From CALBPI01 sp039027435 (lineage in GTDB: Bacteria; Pseudomonadota; Gammaproteobacteria; Steroidobacterales; Woeseiaceae): a DNA stretch of 64,000 bases. The position numbers and the translations under genes were made by a program. Location: positions 4,046-68,045 of the forward strand of contig JBCCKF010000015.1 of the NCBI GenBank assembly GCA_039027435.1, read 5' to 3'. The notes under the pieces are model-generated. The model was not told where the DNA came from. It saw only the letters and a list, made by a program, of their open reading frames with translations, and made no database searches. Of the stretch, positions 49,586 to 57,534 are shown one piece after another (position 1 is the first letter of the stretch; each line of letters opens with the position of its first letter).

Positions 49586-51490
49586 ATGGCGCTTCTTCGT
49601 TTTGATGATATCCGGGTCGAGTTCGGCGCAGACCCGGTGCTCGATGCGGCCGACTTTTCTCTCGAACCGGGCGAGCGAGTCTGTGTGGTCGGACGCAATG
49701 GTGCCGGCAAGTCGACAACGCTGAAGCTTATCTCAGGGGCGCTCATTCCCGACGACGGCGAGATCGTGCGCAAAGAGGGTCTGGTGGTCGCCGAACTGCC
49801 ACAGGCTTTGCCTCCTGCCAGCGAGCAGACTGCCTCGGAGTTTGTTGGAGAGGCATTGTCCTCATTGCTCGATTTGCGCCGTCGCTTTACCGAACTGACC
49901 GCAGAGGTTGGCGCGTCGAGTACCGATGAGGTGTCACAGTTGCAAAGCGAACTCGATGCTCGCGATGCCTGGAATATTGAAAAGCGTATTGAACGGACTG
50001 TGAGCGAGTTAGGGCTCCCCGGAGACACACCGCTGAGCAGACTCTCCGGTGGCTGGCGACGACGTGTGGCGCTCGCCCGCGCACTTGTGCTTGCACCGGA
50101 CGTTCTGCTGCTTGATGAACCGACCAACCACCTCGACATTGACACCATTGAATGGCTGGAGCGCCGTTTGTTGAGCTTTGCGGGCAGCATCGTCTTTGTG
50201 ACGCACGACCGCGCATTCCTGCAGAAGCTAGCGACGCGCATCGTCGATATTGATCGCGGGAAGCTGGTCAGTTGGCCAGGTGATTTTCGCCAGTATCTCG
50301 AGGCGAGACAGCAAGCGTGGCAAGAAGAAGATGAGCAGAACGCCAAGTTCGATAAGCGACTGGCCGAGGAAGAGGCCTGGATTCGCCAAGGTATCAAGGC
50401 CCGTCGGACGCGAAACGAAGGTCGCGTCAGAGCGCTACATGCGATGCGTGACACGGCAGCACAACGTAGGAAGCGACCACAGTCGGCGCGCGTTCATATC
50501 GAGACGGCCGAGCAGTCGGGGCGCAAAGCGATCCAGCTACACAACGTTTCATTCGGCTACGGTGAGCATTTGCTGATCGATAAGCTCAGCCTGACGATCC
50601 AACGCGGCGACCGGATTGGGTTGGTGGGCAACAACGGTGTCGGCAAGAGCACCCTGTTGCGGTTGATGCTGGGTGAGCTTGCGCCGCACGGCGGGACGAT
50701 CAAACACGGTACCAATCTTGAGATCGGCTATTTTGACCAGCTGCGTCGGGAGCTCGATGGGGATAAGACCATCGCCGAGGTCGTCGGTGAGGGCAACGAC
50801 TACATCGTACTCAATGGCAAAGCACGACACGTGGTCGGATATCTTCGCGGTTTTTTGTTCTCGCCAAAACGAATCTTGTCCCCGGTATCGGCGTTGTCTG
50901 GCGGTGAAAAGAACCGCGTCGTGCTCGCGCGCCTTCTTAGCCAACCGAGCAACCTGTTGGTGCTTGACGAGCCGACCAACGATCTTGACGTCGAGACGCT
51001 GCAGGTCCTCGAGGCACAACTGGGCGCCTACACGGGAACGTTGATTGTGGTGAGCCACGATCGTCAATTTCTCGACAACGTGGTGACGAGTACGTTGGTA
51101 TTCGAGTCGGGCGGCAAAGTCGAGCGCTTTGTCGGAAATTTCTCCGATTGGATGCGACAGGGGAGAAAGCTGGCGGTCAGTGATCGGCCGCGGCAGAAGG
51201 GCGATACCGACCGCGATGACAACGAGCCTCGTGTTGCCAAAAAGCCATCCAAACTTTCCTACAAGGATCAGCGTGAGCTAGATTCGCTACCCGAGCGAAT
51301 CGCACAATTCGAGGAGCGGATCGAAGCCTTGCAAGTTCAAACCGCTGACCCCGGCTTTTACGAACAGGACTTCGAGCAAACCGTGCAACCGGTCCTTGAT
51401 GATCTTGCGAGAAGCGAAGCGACCTATGAGTCGCTGTTGACTCGCTGGACCGAGCTTGAAGATCTTGCGGCGTCACTGCGTCAGAAATGA
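49586..51490 (+). CDS. uup: ABC-F ATPase Uup
   Basis: A 634-residue ABC-F protein with two soluble ATPase cassettes: Walker A GRNGAGKST (36-44) with LSGGWRRRVALAR, and GNNGVGKST with LSGGEKNRVVLAR in the second half. A basic linker and a C-terminal coiled coil (about residues 560-634, LPERIAQFEERIEAL) match Uup, which acts on ribosomes and branched DNA and limits precise transposon excision. The start at 49586 gives the normal N-terminus; in-frame sequence upstream is antisense to the nitrilase gene. Confidence 0.92.
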   Translation: MALLRFDDIRVEFGADPVLDAADFSLEPGERVCVVGRNGAGKSTTLKLISGALIPDDGEIVRKEGLVVAELPQALPPASEQTASEFVGEALSSLLDLRRRFTELTAEVGASSTDEVSQLQSELDARDAWNIEKRIERTVSELGLPGDTPLSRLSGGWRRRVALARALVLAPDVLLLDEPTNHLDIDTIEWLERRLLSFAGSIVFVTHDRAFLQKLATRIVDIDRGKLVSWPGDFRQYLEARQQAWQEEDEQNAKFDKRLAEEEAWIRQGIKARRTRNEGRVRALHAMRDTAAQRRKRPQSARVHIETAEQSGRKAIQLHNVSFGYGEHLLIDKLSLTIQRGDRIGLVGNNGVGKSTLLRLMLGELAPHGGTIKHGTNLEIGYFDQLRRELDGDKTIAEVVGEGNDYIVLNGKARHVVGYLRGFLFSPKRILSPVSALSGGEKNRVVLARLLSQPSNLLVLDEPTNDLDVETLQVLEAQLGAYTGTLIVVSHDRQFLDNVVTSTLVFESGGKVERFVGNFSDWMRQGRKLAVSDRPRQKGDTDRDDNEPRVAKKPSKLSYKDQRELDSLPERIAQFEERIEALQVQTADPGFYEQDFEQTVQPVLDDLARSEATYESLLTRWTELEDLAASLRQK

Positions 51491-51571
51491 CTGGCAGGGT
51501 GGTGAGCATTTGCGCTTTCATGCACACTTCGACAAGTTAACTCACACGTCATTCGACCAAAGGGGGGAGTA

Positions 51572-53206
51572 ATGCGTGGATTGATGATGGATCAGCCGCT
51601 GCTGATTTCGAGCATTGCTGAGCATGCACTGAAGTTTCATCCCGATTCCGAGATCGTCTCTGTAACCGCGGACAATCCGAACCATCGTTACACCTATAAG
51701 GACTGCTTTTCGCGCGCGAAACGCGTCGCCAACGCGCTCGATGCGATGGGTCTGGAGCGGGGTGACCGGGTTGCCACGCTAGCCTGGAATGACCACCGCC
51801 ACATGGAGGCATACTACGGTATCTCCAGCGCGGGATACGTGTGCCACACCATCAACCCGCGACTCTTTCCAGAACAGCTCGTCTATATCATCAACCATGC
51901 CGAAGACCGTGCCCTGCTGGTCGATCCGATGTTCTTGCCGCTGGTGGCGGCGATCCGTGACAAGGCCCCCGGCCTTAAACACATCATCGTGATGTGTGAC
52001 GACGCGTCGTTGCCGCAGACTGATTTGGAAGTGCAGAGCTACGAGTCCTGGATCGCCTCAGCATCCGAGGATTACCAATGGCCCGAGTTTGATGAGAATA
52101 CAGCGTCCGCGCTGTGCTACACCTCGGGCACTACGGGCAACCCCAAAGGCGTGCTTTACTCACACCGCTCGACCGTACTGCACGCGATTACAGGGTTGAT
52201 GCCGGACGTACTGAATATCTCGCGTCGCGACACTGTTCTGCCGGTTGTGCCGCTGTTCCACGTCAATGCCTGGGGCATCCCCTATTGTTGCCCGATGGTT
52301 GGCGCCAAGCTGGTCATGCCGGGCCCGAAGATGGGCGACGGAGAGGCGCTCTACCAGTTGCTCTCCAATGAGGAAGTGACGCTGGCGCTTGGCGTACCGA
52401 CTGTGTGGCTTGCGCTGCTCGACTATGCCCGCAAGGCAGGTGTGAAGCTCGACCACCTGCAACGCACGGTTGTCGGTGGCGCGGCAGTGCCTGCGTCCAT
52501 GATCGAGGCGTTCCGCGATGAGCATGATGTCGTGCTGCATCAGGGATGGGGGATGACCGAGATGAGCCCGCTTGGCGTAACCAACACATTGCTGCCGAAA
52601 CACGATGCGCTCGCTCCCGACGAGAAAGTGGCTATTCAAGTGAAAGCGGGCCGCGGCATTTTCGGTGTGCAGATGAAGATCGTCGACGAGGAGGGCGCCG
52701 ACCTTCCTTGGGATGGCGACGCGTTTGGCGCGCTGCGTGTGCGTGGTCCATGGATCTGCAGTGACTACTTCCGGCTCGAAAACGACAGCGAAGCGCACGC
52801 GGATGAAGGGTGGTTTGATACCGGCGACGTAGCAACGATCGATCCTGACGGCTTCATGGCGATTACGGACCGCACAAAGGATGTGATCAAGTCGGGTGGC
52901 GAATGGATCAGTTCCATCGACCTCGAGAATACGGCAATGGGCCATGAGGCCGTTGCTGAAGCGGCGGTCATCGGTGTTGCGCACCCGAAATGGACAGAAC
53001 GACCACTGATGATTGTCGTCAAGGCGGAAGGCGCCGACCTCGACAAGCAAGGCGTGCTCGATTACCTCGACGGCAAGATCGCGAAGTGGTGGACGCCGGA
53101 CGACGTTGTATTTGTCGATGAACTGCCACACGGCGCAACCGGCAAGGTGAAGAAAACGACACTGCGCGAGCAGTTTTCTGACTACGAACTGCCGACGGCG
53201 AGTTAA
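51572..53206 (+). CDS. long-chain fatty acid-CoA ligase family protein
   Basis: A 544-residue AMP-forming acyl-CoA synthetase. YTSGTTGNPKGVLYSHRS (about 183-200) is the P-loop, GWGMTEMSP (about 321-329) the adenine site and GEWISSIDLENTAMGHEAV (about 445-463) the hinge, with catalytic Lys in GATGKVKKTTL near the end. A GGGGGAG ribosome site precedes the ATG. Its sequence is closest in plan to fadD3/medium-chain types. A small membrane protein, an SDR and an Mpo1-like protein follow. Confidence 0.93.
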   Translation: MRGLMMDQPLLISSIAEHALKFHPDSEIVSVTADNPNHRYTYKDCFSRAKRVANALDAMGLERGDRVATLAWNDHRHMEAYYGISSAGYVCHTINPRLFPEQLVYIINHAEDRALLVDPMFLPLVAAIRDKAPGLKHIIVMCDDASLPQTDLEVQSYESWIASASEDYQWPEFDENTASALCYTSGTTGNPKGVLYSHRSTVLHAITGLMPDVLNISRRDTVLPVVPLFHVNAWGIPYCCPMVGAKLVMPGPKMGDGEALYQLLSNEEVTLALGVPTVWLALLDYARKAGVKLDHLQRTVVGGAAVPASMIEAFRDEHDVVLHQGWGMTEMSPLGVTNTLLPKHDALAPDEKVAIQVKAGRGIFGVQMKIVDEEGADLPWDGDAFGALRVRGPWICSDYFRLENDSEAHADEGWFDTGDVATIDPDGFMAITDRTKDVIKSGGEWISSIDLENTAMGHEAVAEAAVIGVAHPKWTERPLMIVVKAEGADLDKQGVLDYLDGKIAKWWTPDDVVFVDELPHGATGKVKKTTLREQFSDYELPTAS

Positions 53207-53227
53207 TCAATAGCGACGAGGCGAGTC

Positions 53228-53422
53228 TTGGAAAAAATCCGTGCGTTGCCGCTGCTGCTATTCGTGATCGGTGCCTTGTCGCTTGGCCAGGCGACATGGT
53301 GGGCCATGTTTGAAGAAGAAGCGCGAACTGTGCATGCGATTGCGGGCTTTATCGTCGGTATATTGTCGACGGTCAGCGCGGCGGTGCTGCTCGCTATCCA
53401 AAACGATAAAGGAACAGGCTAG
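53228..53422 (+). CDS. small two-helix membrane protein
   Basis: A 64-residue hydrophobic protein with helices at about 7-25 and 36-57 and a short charged connection (FEEEART). It starts at TTG 53228 with GAGG upstream, and its stop overlaps the GTG of the SDR gene (TAGTG). Position and overlap on both sides support a real gene. I do not recognise a family. Confidence 0.65.
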   Translation: MEKIRALPLLLFVIGALSLGQATWWAMFEEEARTVHAIAGFIVGILSTVSAAVLLAIQNDKGTG

Positions 53423-54177
53423 TGCAGGAAAAACAGAGACTCCATCAAATGCGGGCGGTCGTGACCGGCGCGGCCACTGGCATCGGCGAGGCCATCGCGC
53501 GCGTGTTCGCTCAGCACGGTGCGATCGTTGTGGGTGTCGATTTGCCAGACTCGGGTATCGAGGAGCGTTTCTCAGGAGTCGCGAATGTGACTGGGCACGT
53601 TCTTGATGTATCCACGGACGATGCACCGGAGCGCTTACTCGAACTCGTGAACAGCGACCTTGGTGGACTCGATATTCTCGTGAACAACGCAGGCATCAGC
53701 AATATGCAAAGCGTTGAGAAGAGTCCTGATGAACTCTGGGATACGGTGATGGCGAATAACCTTCGACCTGTATTTCGCTTGTCTCGAATGGCGGTGCCGC
53801 TCCTGAAACGCAGTCCGGCCGGTCGGATTATCAACCTGGGATCGATCTATTCATTCATGGGCGGGAGATTCCTTTCTGCCTATGTGGCGTCCAAGCACGC
53901 TGTTGCTGGGTTGACGAAATCGCTGGCGGGCGAGGTTGGAAAGCATGGCATCACCGTCAACTACATTCAGCCGGGCGCAATCATGACGAACATGACGCGT
54001 GAGGGGTTCCGGCAGAACCCGGAACTGCGCGATGCATGGATTCAGAGATGTTCCATGGGACGACTGGGCGAGCCACTGGACGTAGCTCGCGTCGCGCTGT
54101 TCCTGGCGAGTGACGATGCAGCTTTTGTGACGGGCACCGGTATTGTCGTTGACGGCGGGACGGTGCAACAGACATGA
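53422..54177 (+). CDS. short-chain dehydrogenase/reductase
   Basis: A 251-residue classical SDR with TGAATGIGEA (about 15-24), NNAG (about 89-92) and catalytic YVASK (Tyr154/Lys158 region). The C-terminus VTGTGIVVDGG is typical of the FabG-like and alcohol-oxidising branches. It starts at GTG 53422 and its stop overlaps the start of the Mpo1-like gene (ATGA), so the two are translationally coupled. The substrate is probably a hydroxyacyl or alcohol intermediate. Confidence 0.88.
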   Translation: MQEKQRLHQMRAVVTGAATGIGEAIARVFAQHGAIVVGVDLPDSGIEERFSGVANVTGHVLDVSTDDAPERLLELVNSDLGGLDILVNNAGISNMQSVEKSPDELWDTVMANNLRPVFRLSRMAVPLLKRSPAGRIINLGSIYSFMGGRFLSAYVASKHAVAGLTKSLAGEVGKHGITVNYIQPGAIMTNMTREGFRQNPELRDAWIQRCSMGRLGEPLDVARVALFLASDDAAFVTGTGIVVDGGTVQQT

Positions 54178-54503
54178 GCAATGCAGAATCGTCAGAGCTT
54201 GCGTTTGAGTCCTTCTCGCAGTTTTACCCGTACTACCTGGCTGAGCACGCAGACGTAAACTGCCGGCGGATGCATTTCATCGGCACAACCGGAGTCCTCG
54301 GCATCATTGCTTTGGCAATTGCAACAGGAAACCTCTGGTGGCTGTTGTTGATGCCTGTCTGTGGCTACGGATTCGCTTGGGTGGGCCACTTCGCCTTTGA
54401 GCGCAACAAGCCAGCGACCTTCAAATTCCCGCTGTATAGTCTCGCGGGAGACTGGGTCATGTACCGCGACATTTTGATCGGCCGGGTTTCTATACTGCGT
54501 TAA
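54174..54503 (+). CDS. Mpo1/DUF962 family protein
   Basis: A 109-residue membrane protein of the DUF962 family. YLAEHADVNCRRMHFIGT (21-38) and WVGHFAFERNKPATF (69-83) are the two conserved blocks, holding the histidines (His25, His34, His72) that bind iron in yeast Mpo1, a dioxygenase removing one carbon from 2-hydroxy fatty acids. Two hydrophobic hairpins lie between the blocks. The gene is coupled to the SDR, and an acyl-CoA ligase lies upstream, which suits fatty acid alpha-oxidation. It converges on the DUF1499 gene, overlapping it by 4 bases. Confidence 0.88.
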   Translation: MSNAESSELAFESFSQFYPYYLAEHADVNCRRMHFIGTTGVLGIIALAIATGNLWWLLLMPVCGYGFAWVGHFAFERNKPATFKFPLYSLAGDWVMYRDILIGRVSILR

Positions 54504-55249
54504 CCCGCGCCGAGCACAGTCCCGAGGTCATCGAGGTACTTGGCGATTCGCGCTGCGTTGGTGCCAAGGTCACTCTGACCCACTCGCGACTTCGATCTGA
54601 CATCAATTCGCGAGCCGCTTTCCGACTCGGTAACCCGAATGATGATGTCGTCTTTGTAGCCGAACCAGAATGTCACGTCTGTGGCTTCGATTTGATTGCT
54701 GTCTGCCTGGCGCATCACTGAGTTCCAGCCTTGCGCGACCGCTGTCGCTTCTGCGAGATCGATAACTTCAGCAATGTCAGTATTGCTAACCTCGAGCGGC
54801 GTGATGTCTGGGTAAGCGTCGCGCTGTTGATCCGCGAATTCGGCGCCCGGATAGGCGTCGGGATTAGCAGCACCGGCGCGTGCGCCTGCGAGCAGCTGGA
54901 ACTGCGGCGGATTCGTGAGATCGGTTGTGATGTCGTGAATCTGCGGTACTGAGGCCCCTTTGATGGCCCAGGAAACGAGCGTCGCGCTCAGCGCGCCGCT
55001 AACGATAAGGCATCCAGCAAGCATACCGGTGCGCCGGTTCTGGGATGGCAACAGCAGCGCCGCGATTGCGCACAGCAAGGCGATGGCACCCAGAAGCAGC
55101 GCGCCGAGGCTGAGCAACACCGCAATCTTGGTCGGGATGAAGCCGTAGCGATGACCGGGGCCAGCAACCAGTAACAGTGCCACCGCACTGAAGGTCTCAA
55201 GTTTTGCGATCATGGCGAGACGATCGCCGATTGTGCGTTTTCCAGTCAT
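54500..55249 (-). CDS. DUF1499 membrane protein
   Basis: A 249-residue protein with three N-terminal helices (about 17-33, 39-65 and 74-97) and a C-terminal DUF1499 domain, recognised from TDVTFWFGYKDDIIIRV and SRIDVRSKSRVGQSDLG (about 190-235). DUF1499 proteins are of unknown function and often found beside envelope genes. The gene stands alone, convergent with the Mpo1-like gene and divergent from tesB. Confidence 0.85.
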   Translation of the reverse strand: MTGKRTIGDRLAMIAKLETFSAVALLLVAGPGHRYGFIPTKIAVLLSLGALLLGAIALLCAIAALLLPSQNRRTGMLAGCLIVSGALSATLVSWAIKGASVPQIHDITTDLTNPPQFQLLAGARAGAANPDAYPGAEFADQQRDAYPDITPLEVSNTDIAEVIDLAEATAVAQGWNSVMRQADSNQIEATDVTFWFGYKDDIIIRVTESESGSRIDVRSKSRVGQSDLGTNAARIAKYLDDLGTVLGAG

Positions 55250-55259
55250 AGTGATCTCC

Positions 55260-55287
55260 CTGAAGCGGCGAGAGGATAACGCTTCAG
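55260..55287. repeat. inverted repeat in the DUF1499/tesB divergent region
   Basis: CTGAAGCG (55260-55267) and CGCTTCAG (55280-55287) are perfect 8-base arms separated by 12 bases, just upstream of the DUF1499 start and about 63 bases before the tesB ATG. The spacing suits a dimeric regulator bound on one face of the helix. Confidence 0.45.
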
Positions 55288-55350
55288 GCGGTGGGGGTCT
55301 AATCGCGGCCCTTGTGCTCTAATACTGAGCTGACCTGTTCGGAGTGAACC

Positions 55351-56247
55351 ATGGACCCAGTGCTAGCAGATCTTTGTCAGTTGCTGACGCTCGAGCGAAT
55401 CGAGGCGAACATTTTTCGTGGTGAGAGTCGGGACATCGGCAGCGAACAAGTGTTTGGTGGACAGGTAGTAGGCCAGGCATTGTCGGCGGCACAAAACACT
55501 GTCGATGACCGTTGCGCCAACTCATTACACGCCTATTTTCTGCGCCGGGGAGATATGGAAGCGCCGATCGTCTATGAGGTCGATCGCCAGCGCGACGGTC
55601 GTAGTTTTTCAGTGCGCCGTGTTGTTGCGATTCAGCACGGACGTCCGATCCTTAACATGGCAGCTTCTTTTCAAGTGCCGGAGGAGGGTTTGACGCATCA
55701 GTTTGATATGCCTGAAGTGCCGATGCCTGAAGCGCTTGTTGATGCTCGGGATATCGCGCGTGACGTTGGTGATCAGCTTCCCGCGAAGATGCGCCGTTTC
55801 ATGACGGAGGAACGCCCATTCGAGTTCCGTCCTGTCGAGCCGCCGGCGTTTGTTCATCGCGAGGAGCGGGCACCATACAAGCACGTCTGGGTACGCGCGG
55901 TCGATCGTTTGCCCGACGATGCGGATTTGCATCGCGCCATGTTGGCATATGTTTCCGACTACGAGCTGCTTGGCACTAGTGCGTTGCCGCATGGGCTGCG
56001 TTACGGTACCGGTCAAGTACAAATGGCAAGTCTTGATCATGCGCTCTGGTTTCACCGCCCCATGCGCGTAGACGACTGGTTTCTTTACGTGTTGGACAGC
56101 CCTAATGCCAGCGGTGGCCGTGGCTTCGCGCGAGGTAGGATCTACACGTGCGATGGGATGCTTTGCGCCAGCACATCGCAAGAGGGTGTGGTGCGCGTTT
56201 GGGACGAACGGCGCGACCCACCGAGTCACCCTGCGTCGCAGGAGTGA
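55351..56247 (+). CDS. tesB: acyl-CoA thioesterase II
   Basis: A 298-residue double hot-dog thioesterase that hydrolyses medium- and long-chain acyl-CoAs. FGGQVVGQALSAA (about 35-47), SLHAYFLRRGD (about 58-68) and the C-terminal SLDHALWFHRP (about 227-237) are strict TesB motifs; the catalytic Asp lies in the last. GGAG precedes the ATG. Length is as expected. It is convergent with the gamma-carbonic-anhydrase gene 6 bases away. Confidence 0.94.
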   Translation: MDPVLADLCQLLTLERIEANIFRGESRDIGSEQVFGGQVVGQALSAAQNTVDDRCANSLHAYFLRRGDMEAPIVYEVDRQRDGRSFSVRRVVAIQHGRPILNMAASFQVPEEGLTHQFDMPEVPMPEALVDARDIARDVGDQLPAKMRRFMTEERPFEFRPVEPPAFVHREERAPYKHVWVRAVDRLPDDADLHRAMLAYVSDYELLGTSALPHGLRYGTGQVQMASLDHALWFHRPMRVDDWFLYVLDSPNASGGRGFARGRIYTCDGMLCASTSQEGVVRVWDERRDPPSHPASQE

Positions 56248-56253
56248 TGACAG

Positions 56254-56775
56254 TTAGACGGGCTTTAAACCGCTGGCAAATCGATGCGCGTTTGCCACGT
56301 AGTGCTCGGCACTCAGTTTGAGATGGGCTATCTCCTGCTCCGACAGTTCGCGAACCACTTTGGCTGGCGTGCCCATGATCAGCACGCCTTCCGGAAACGT
56401 TTTGCCTTCGGTGACCAGCGAATGCGCACCTACCAGTGAGTTCGCACCGATCACGGCACCGTTTAGAACGGTAGCGCCGATGCCTATAAGCGCGTTGTCA
56501 CCGATTCGGCATCCGTGCAGCATCACGCGATGGCCTACGGTGACGCCTTCTCCCAACACCAACGGAAAGCCCGCATCGGTATGTAGCACACTGTGGTCTT
56601 GGATATTGGTGCGTGCACCGACGGTGATACGTTCCATATCGCCGCGCAACACGCTGCCAAACCAGACGCTGGCGTCAGCATTCAGCGTGACCTTGCCTAT
56701 GACATCGGCCGAATCGGCGACCCACTGACCGCCGCCGACGAGTTCCGGTCGTTCATCATCCAATGCGTACATCAT
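56254..56775 (-). CDS. gamma-carbonic anhydrase-like protein
   Basis: A 173-residue left-handed beta-helix protein of the gamma-CA/YrdA/PaaY group. Hexapeptide repeats run through the chain, and the zinc histidines lie in NIQDHSVLH, TVGHRVMLHGC (about 57-91). Many such proteins have weak or no carbonic anhydrase activity; PaaY members are acyl-CoA thioesterases. Its ATG overlaps the gpmA stop (ATGA), so it belongs to the NAD-GDH/gpmA unit. Confidence 0.9.
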   Translation of the reverse strand: MMYALDDERPELVGGGQWVADSADVIGKVTLNADASVWFGSVLRGDMERITVGARTNIQDHSVLHTDAGFPLVLGEGVTVGHRVMLHGCRIGDNALIGIGATVLNGAVIGANSLVGAHSLVTEGKTFPEGVLIMGTPAKVVRELSEQEIAHLKLSAEHYVANAHRFASGLKPV

Positions 56776-57515
56776 TGCGCTTTGCCTTGATTCGCAACGG
56801 CCGCTGCCGCCGCCGCAATCGCCTCTGGGTCGCCAAGAAATTCCCTCGCCGTCGGTTTCAGGTCATCGTCCAGGTGATACTCGAGCGGAACCCCCGTCGG
56901 AATATTAAAGCCTGTAATCTCCTGCTCTGAGACGTCGTCCAGCATCTTGACCAGCGCGCGCAAGCTGTTCCCGTGGGCGGCAATCAGGACGTTCTTTCCT
57001 GCTTTGAGGTCTGTGCTGATCGCCGTATCCCAAACCACTCTGACGCGTTCGAGTGTCAATGCCAGTGATTCGGTCGCAGGCAATCCGTCTATGCCGCTGT
57101 AGCGCACGTCAAAACGAGGGTGGCGCTCATCGTCGTCTTCAAGCGGCGGTGGCGTGATGTCGTAGGAGCGGCGCCAGATGTGTACCTGCTCATCGCCGTA
57201 TTTGGCAGCCGTCTCTGCCTTGTTTAATCCTTGCAGTGCCCCGTAGTGACGCTCGTTCAGTCGCCAGTCGCGATGCACAGGCAGCCACATCCGATCCATT
57301 TCGTCCAGCATCAACCACAACGTGCGGATTGCACGCTTCAGCACCGATGTGTAGGCGACATCAAACTCGTACCCGCCTTGCTTGAGTAGCGCGCCGGCAG
57401 CGCGGGCTTCTGCTTCGCCTTTTGCTGTCAGATCGACATCTGTCCAGCCGGTAAAGAGGTTTTTCAGGTTCCAGTCGCTTTGGCCATGTCGGCACAGGAT
57501 TAGTTTTCCGGTCAT
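56772..57515 (-). CDS. gpmA: 2,3-bisphosphoglycerate-dependent phosphoglycerate mutase
   Basis: A 247-residue glycolytic mutase interconverting 3- and 2-phosphoglycerate. CRHGQSDWNLKNLFTGWTD (about 8-26) contains the phosphohistidine, and IAAHGNSLRALVK (about 181-193) the second histidine. ATG 57515 with GGGGA upstream gives the normal length; in-frame sequence further upstream overlaps the NAD-GDH end and is rejected. It is the middle gene of the NAD-GDH-gpmA-gammaCA run. Confidence 0.94.
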   Translation of the reverse strand: MTGKLILCRHGQSDWNLKNLFTGWTDVDLTAKGEAEARAAGALLKQGGYEFDVAYTSVLKRAIRTLWLMLDEMDRMWLPVHRDWRLNERHYGALQGLNKAETAAKYGDEQVHIWRRSYDITPPPLEDDDERHPRFDVRYSGIDGLPATESLALTLERVRVVWDTAISTDLKAGKNVLIAAHGNSLRALVKMLDDVSEQEITGFNIPTGVPLEYHLDDDLKPTAREFLGDPEAIAAAAAAVANQGKAQ

Positions 57516-57534
57516 CTTAGTCCCCAGAGATCGG

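Noticed and set aside
52160..53131. 323-codon open frame on the minus strand
   Set aside because: Antisense to the acyl-CoA ligase gene, no recognisable domain, no ribosome site.
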